From Dermatemys mawii (taxonomy: Eukaryota > Chordata > Testudines > Dermatemydidae): a DNA stretch of 64,000 nucleotides. A program made the position numbers and the translations under genes. Where the stretch lies: positions 605,790 through 669,789 of the forward strand of contig ML677387.1 of assembly GCA_007922305.1 (NCBI GenBank), given 5' to 3'. The notes beneath the pieces are model-generated. The model saw nothing but the letters and a program-made list of their open reading frames with translations. It was not told the DNA's origin and ran no database searches. Below, piece by piece: positions 60,260-64,000 of the stretch. Positions within the stretch are counted from its first letter, which is position 1. Each line of letters begins with the position of its first letter.

Positions 60260-60510
60260 TAATCTTACAATATATATAGTTTTCCTTGAAGCCCCAGTTC
60301 TTGGAAATGTAGTTACGTGAGAATCTCAGATTCAGTTAAACTAAGCTTCTGGTCTTCATGGTTGTGGAGAAAAGCTGGAAAATGTGACCCCGAGTGCACC
60401 CCAAAGGTTCAAAACCAAGAAAGCAAGAAAAAATGAACCCCAAAGGTTTCTGAATCTCATGATCTTTAAGCCAGTTTCATGATTTTGGGGCCAAACTTGA
60501 GACTTTTGAA
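60260..60510. repeat. Ancient amniote interspersed repeat, unclassified
   Basis: Repeated phrases 'tctcatgatctttaagcc' and 'tttcatgattttggggcc' and a collinear upstream part ('cttgaagccccagttcttgg') are typical of a widespread old repeat whose class I cannot name. Confidence 0.4.
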
Positions 60511-61700
60511 CAGGAGCATTAGCTATAGTGCAAAACAATGTCTTCCAGAGACCATCCAGCAACTGTACTCTCACAGGAATCCATGTTTTTAAACCACATT
60601 ACAGAGAAGTACAGCAGCCTAGAAACTTTGAGGAAAGGGCTATGTGGCAGAAACTGGAGTAGAGAGCATGCTGATGTAGTGATGAATCTGCAGGCCAGAG
60701 TCAAGCAGCGGGAGCGATGGGATCTCTAGAACCAGTGATGTGGAGAATGGTGAAATAAGAAGGGACAAGGGGAGAATTAAATGGAATCCTTGAGAACCTG
60801 GAGGAAGGAAGTTGTCTCTGTTAGCACAGAGTATCACTGAGGAGACGTTCACCTAAGAGCAGCAGATGAAGGAGTAAATGGCAGGGCCCAAAGATCTTTC
60901 TTCCTCCCCTCCCAGTCCTGCAGCTTGTGGAAATGCAGCAGGACAAAATTATAAAATTACAAAATCAGCAGCCTTCTGTTAGAAAAAGCTAGGGAGGAAA
61001 TAGGCGTCTCCTCCCAAGGCTGTGAAATCTACATATTCCAGGATTTATCAACTGGGGCTGTGAAAAGAAATGGGAGGAATAAAGGAAGAAGTGAGGAGAA
61101 ATAAGGCCTTATTTGCACACAACTTGTTAAATAAACTGATTGGAACGTTTGCAAAACCCCAGACTGGCTTATTAATAGCGTTTATCCAGATCGTCTTGAT
61201 ATACAAGGAATGTTATTTTACCAGTTGGTTACACAATCCTATCATCTTCATGTCACTCAACCAATGACAAAAGGAACTTGGGTCAGGTCCGTGTAGTCCA
61301 TCTGTTTACACGCAGAACCATCTCTCGACAAAGTGACAAAAGGAATAATTACCCCTCCAGGCTCTGAGCATCTGGACACTTTTGTGCAGGGAATTTACCC
61401 TTCTGAAGGAAATAAGGAAGGCAATGCTACTGACAAAATGCTGCAGACTTGTATATTTAATTAATAATCCTTTAGCCAAAATATTCCCCTACTGCTGGTG
61501 CTTATTAGCATTATAAACATAAGAAAAAATGAATAGAGGGAATTAACAGGGAAGGTGTGTTTGCATTATGCATGGATGTTGAGACTTTCAAAGCCAATTA
61601 GGGATTTAGCTATTCAACTCTCATTTGAAATTAAGGAAGCTGTGTGAGTGAATTCCCCAACAGGCTTTGAAGCTCTCAACCAAAAACTTTAGTGGCCAGT

Positions 61701-61715
61701 AAAAAAAAAAAAAAA
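61701..61715. repeat. Poly-A tract (A15)
   Basis: Fifteen A residues; no element body identified. Confidence 0.9.
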
Positions 61716-61861
61716 GGAATAGTTTGAGTGATCTGAGAATCCGTGAAAAAGAAAGAGCTAATGTTGTGAATACAGTACAAGTAAGATGCCTAAAGTTTGT
61801 GGTGTTTTTTTTTAACTGTGCGCCATCCATGAAAGCAGGTTGAAATGAAACAATATCATTG

Positions 61862-62350
61862 AAGCACAGAGGCAAGGTGGGCGAGGTACTATGTTTTATT
61901 GGGCACCATATCACCCATGGGGAAACACTTTTCACAAAATGTTCACTCCATATCTTTTCTCTGTCCTCATCCTCAAAGGAAAACTGCACAACGCCATGAA
62001 AAGATGAGACTGGAAACTTAAATTCATAGCTTTGCTAGACGCTAAAAATTGTGGTCTTAATAAAGATACTGGATTTATGGTTTATTACAACAATATGTAA
62101 CCCACTAAGCCCCCTTTTTTTGTCCTGTGATTGCAGAGGTGTTAGTGCACCACTTTTGGTCCTTTAGAACATGTGTTAACTAATTGTGCTAAACTATCTT
62201 TTCCACTTCGTATTTAGCTGTGGCACTTTGAGTACCTTCTCCAGATCTGAAGCTCTGTGTGGCTCAAAAGCTTCTCTTTCATCAACAGAAGTTGTTCTGA
62301 TAAAAGATGTTCCCTCCCCCACCTGGTGTCTCTGATATGTTGGGACCAAC
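61862..62350 (+). mobile_element. Second Penelope-like family: 3' end with short inverted stub
   Basis: 61869-61902 ('aggcaaggtgggcgaggtac' and following) is the reverse complement of the plus-strand 3' portion near 62295-62330. The body from about 61905 to 62350 is in plus orientation, ending 'tgggaccaacactgc'. The layout copies the stub-plus-arm form of the other PLE insertions. Assignment to PLEs rests on this layout and on the terminus, not on a visible endonuclease. Confidence 0.5.
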
Positions 62351-62691
62351 ACTGCAAACAACAACTGCAAACAAATTAAAGCATAGGGCAGACACGTCTG
62401 CACACAGACCCAGGTTCATAAACACCTCCGTATATAAGGTTGTCAGACAAGAACTCAGGTGGTCATTCTTTATGTATTGCAGCCACTGATGATCAATAAA
62501 TTCTGAGCATTTTTCGCTGTGTGCTTGACTTTCAAGTAATTCCTCTCTGAAGACGTAAAATATCTTGAATCCCACTTAACAGAAGTGTGAATTGCACTCC
62601 GAGTAGAAAATATATTTCTGTGGGATTTCCCCTAACGTCTGCAACTGATTTAGATTAATTAAGGAAAAAATCAGCAAAGGAATGAAAATGA

Positions 62692-62991
62692 GGCTATGTG
62701 TACACTATCACTTTTGTTGGCAAAACTTTTGTCCATCAGAGGTGTGGGAAAAAACACACACAGCAACTGACATCAGTTTCACTGACAAAAGCACCGGTGG
62801 GGACAGTGCTATGTTGGAGGGAGATGCTCTTCCATCGATATAGCTAGCGCCTCTCGTTGCGGGTGGTTTAATTATGCTGACAGGCGGGCGCTCTCCCTTT
62901 GGCACAGAGTGGCTGCACAGAATACCTTACAGCAGCAGAGCTGCAGCAGTACAGCTGTGCCGCAGTAAGGCCTGTAGTGTGGACATAGTCC
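62692..62991. mobile_element. MITE-like DNA element with imperfect TIRs, about 300 bp
   Basis: The left end 'ggctatgtgtacacta' pairs with the right end 'tagtgtggacatagtcc'. Near the left end, 'cttttgttggcaaaacttttg' phrases surround a GTGTGGGAAAAAACACAC hairpin. No transposase; the target duplication is not evident. Confidence 0.7.
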
Positions 62992-62999
62992 TTTTTCCA

Positions 63000-63879
63000 A
63001 TGGATCTTTGTGGTGAAGAGGAATCTGATAGATGGGCTAGGTGTGAGCTGCACAAACACTTTGTTGTTCCCCGCTGCTGTCGTTCCTCTTACCTAATCCA
63101 CAAGTATTTGGATGGATGGGGAACATTTCTAGTGTTGAAAATTGACCTGCTTTTTTGCTGTTGTGACAAAATGCACATGCTGCTGTCTTACTGACTGTGG
63201 ATGGAAACACAGTCATTTACAGTAGGTTTTCAACATCCCAAATTTCCCTACAGCACAAACTTAAATATTCTAGCAAAACTACTGGCACTGCATAGCAAAG
63301 ATATTGCAAGGAGGAATTAATCATCTGAATTTAATCAGTGCATAATGCCATTAGGTCTGGATAGAACAGATCTGCATGACTCTTGAAAATGGCTGATTTA
63401 TGTTTTGGTAATGGTTTACTTGACAAGAGGTGAACTAGAAGCTAAGCAAGCAAGATGTGTTGTGTGGAGGGGCATGCTGGGTGGGACAGAAATGGAGAGG
63501 TCTCATATTAAACCCTTTTGAAAAGCACTTGGATCCCTATTTAGGTTAATTAATAAACCCTGCGCACTCTCATGCCTTTAAGAATACTATTAATGGGTCA
63601 TTGTGGTGTACTGGCAGAAGTAAATATTTCTGCCAGGCAAGAGAACTACACCCAGTGGTAACATCACAACTTAAAAATAACTCTGTTATTGAATGCTTCA
63701 ATCAGACTCTTTCTTCTGTTAATGCTGTGCCAGTTCTGTGCACCTTGGAGCCGCACAAGATCAGCTAGATTGGAGAGAGAAAAATCTTCTTTGGCTACAT
63801 TTGCTGTAATGTATCCTCCTGCGGGATTGTCCCCGATAGCATTAAATGACAAGAACAATTGGACTTCTATGTTGTCAAG
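63000..63879. other. Intronic stretch, nothing classified
   Basis: No exon or repeat recognised. Confidence 0.4.
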
Positions 63880-64000
63880 AATCAGAGGGGTAGCCGTGTT
63901 AGTCTGGAATTGCAGAAGTGACAAAGAGTCCTGTGGCACCTTAAAGACTAACTGAAATTTTTTCAGAGCATGAGCTTTCGTGGGCTAATACCCACTTCGT
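63880..64000 (-). mobile_element. Penelope-like element 3' end, cut by window edge
   Basis: It starts AATCAGAGGGGTAGCC and is nearly identical to 41474-41594. The 5' part of the element would lie beyond 64000. Confidence 0.9.

Noticed and set aside
63664..63939. Minus-strand frame starting MPQDSLSLL, also present at 41342-41533
   Set aside because: The shared start is the translated 3' terminus of the Penelope-like element, not a gene family.
1..64000. CRISPR arrays, tRNA, rRNA or bacterial operons
   Set aside because: No regularly spaced repeats, cloverleaf or rRNA signatures were seen; the sequence is vertebrate in character.

Overview
The window is vertebrate nuclear DNA, gene-poor and rich in interspersed repeats. 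CR1 LINE fragments lie on both strands, Penelope-like elements (PLEs) carry GIY-YIG endonuclease coding sequence, and there are hAT- and mariner-type MITEs, solo-type LTRs and dinucleotide microsatellites. This mix fits a reptile, most probably a turtle. The clade is inferred from repeat families recognised by eye, not from a search, and a crocodilian cannot be excluded. None of the long open frames behaves like a bacterial or compact-genome gene, and no operon, CRISPR array or RNA gene was seen.

The only protein-coding gene supported is ZMAT4 (zinc finger matrin-type 4) on the + strand. Its first coding exon (32245-32346, 34 codons) and the next exon (56453-56542, 30 codons) have clean GT/AG junctions in phase 0. 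They are separated by a 24,106-bp intron that splits the first CX2CX12HX5H zinc finger. The 5' non-coding exon(s) and the remaining coding exons were not found, so 1-32244 is upstream sequence or intron 1, and 56543-64000 is the start of the next intron.

Layout. 1-10 kb: decayed CR1 pieces (2.5, 5.7 and 7.5-8.3 kb), a palindromic PLE insertion (4695-4931) with a 13-bp target duplication, and next to it a 208-bp hAT MITE (5000-5207) with an 8-bp duplication. 9.7-23.3 kb: two copies of one LTR in opposite orientation (9726-10111 and 22877-~23256), ancient SINE/LINE tails, a CR1 piece at 17.5 kb and a 10-N assembly gap at 22018. 27-31 kb: a mariner-type MITE fragment, a promoter- or LTR-like block (29.4-30.0 kb), a MITE-like element (30.1 kb) and a second LTR family (30401-30951). 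ZMAT4 intron (32.3-56.5 kb): mariner MITE (38963-39087), inverted-arm PLE (39110-40811), 5'-truncated PLE with a long open RT/GIY-YIG frame (41474-42810), stacked CR1 copies (50.0-50.9 kb), a possible hAT transposase remnant (~53 kb) and CR1 (55.8-56.3 kb). 56.5-64 kb: a PLE 3' end (59857), a second PLE-like family (61862-62350), a TIR-bearing MITE (62692-62991) and a PLE 3' end cut by the window edge (63880).

The most notable pattern is in the Penelope-like insertions. Three of them consist of two arms in opposite orientation, and two of these three lie inside one target-site duplication. Each therefore looks like a single integration event that produced an inverted structure.
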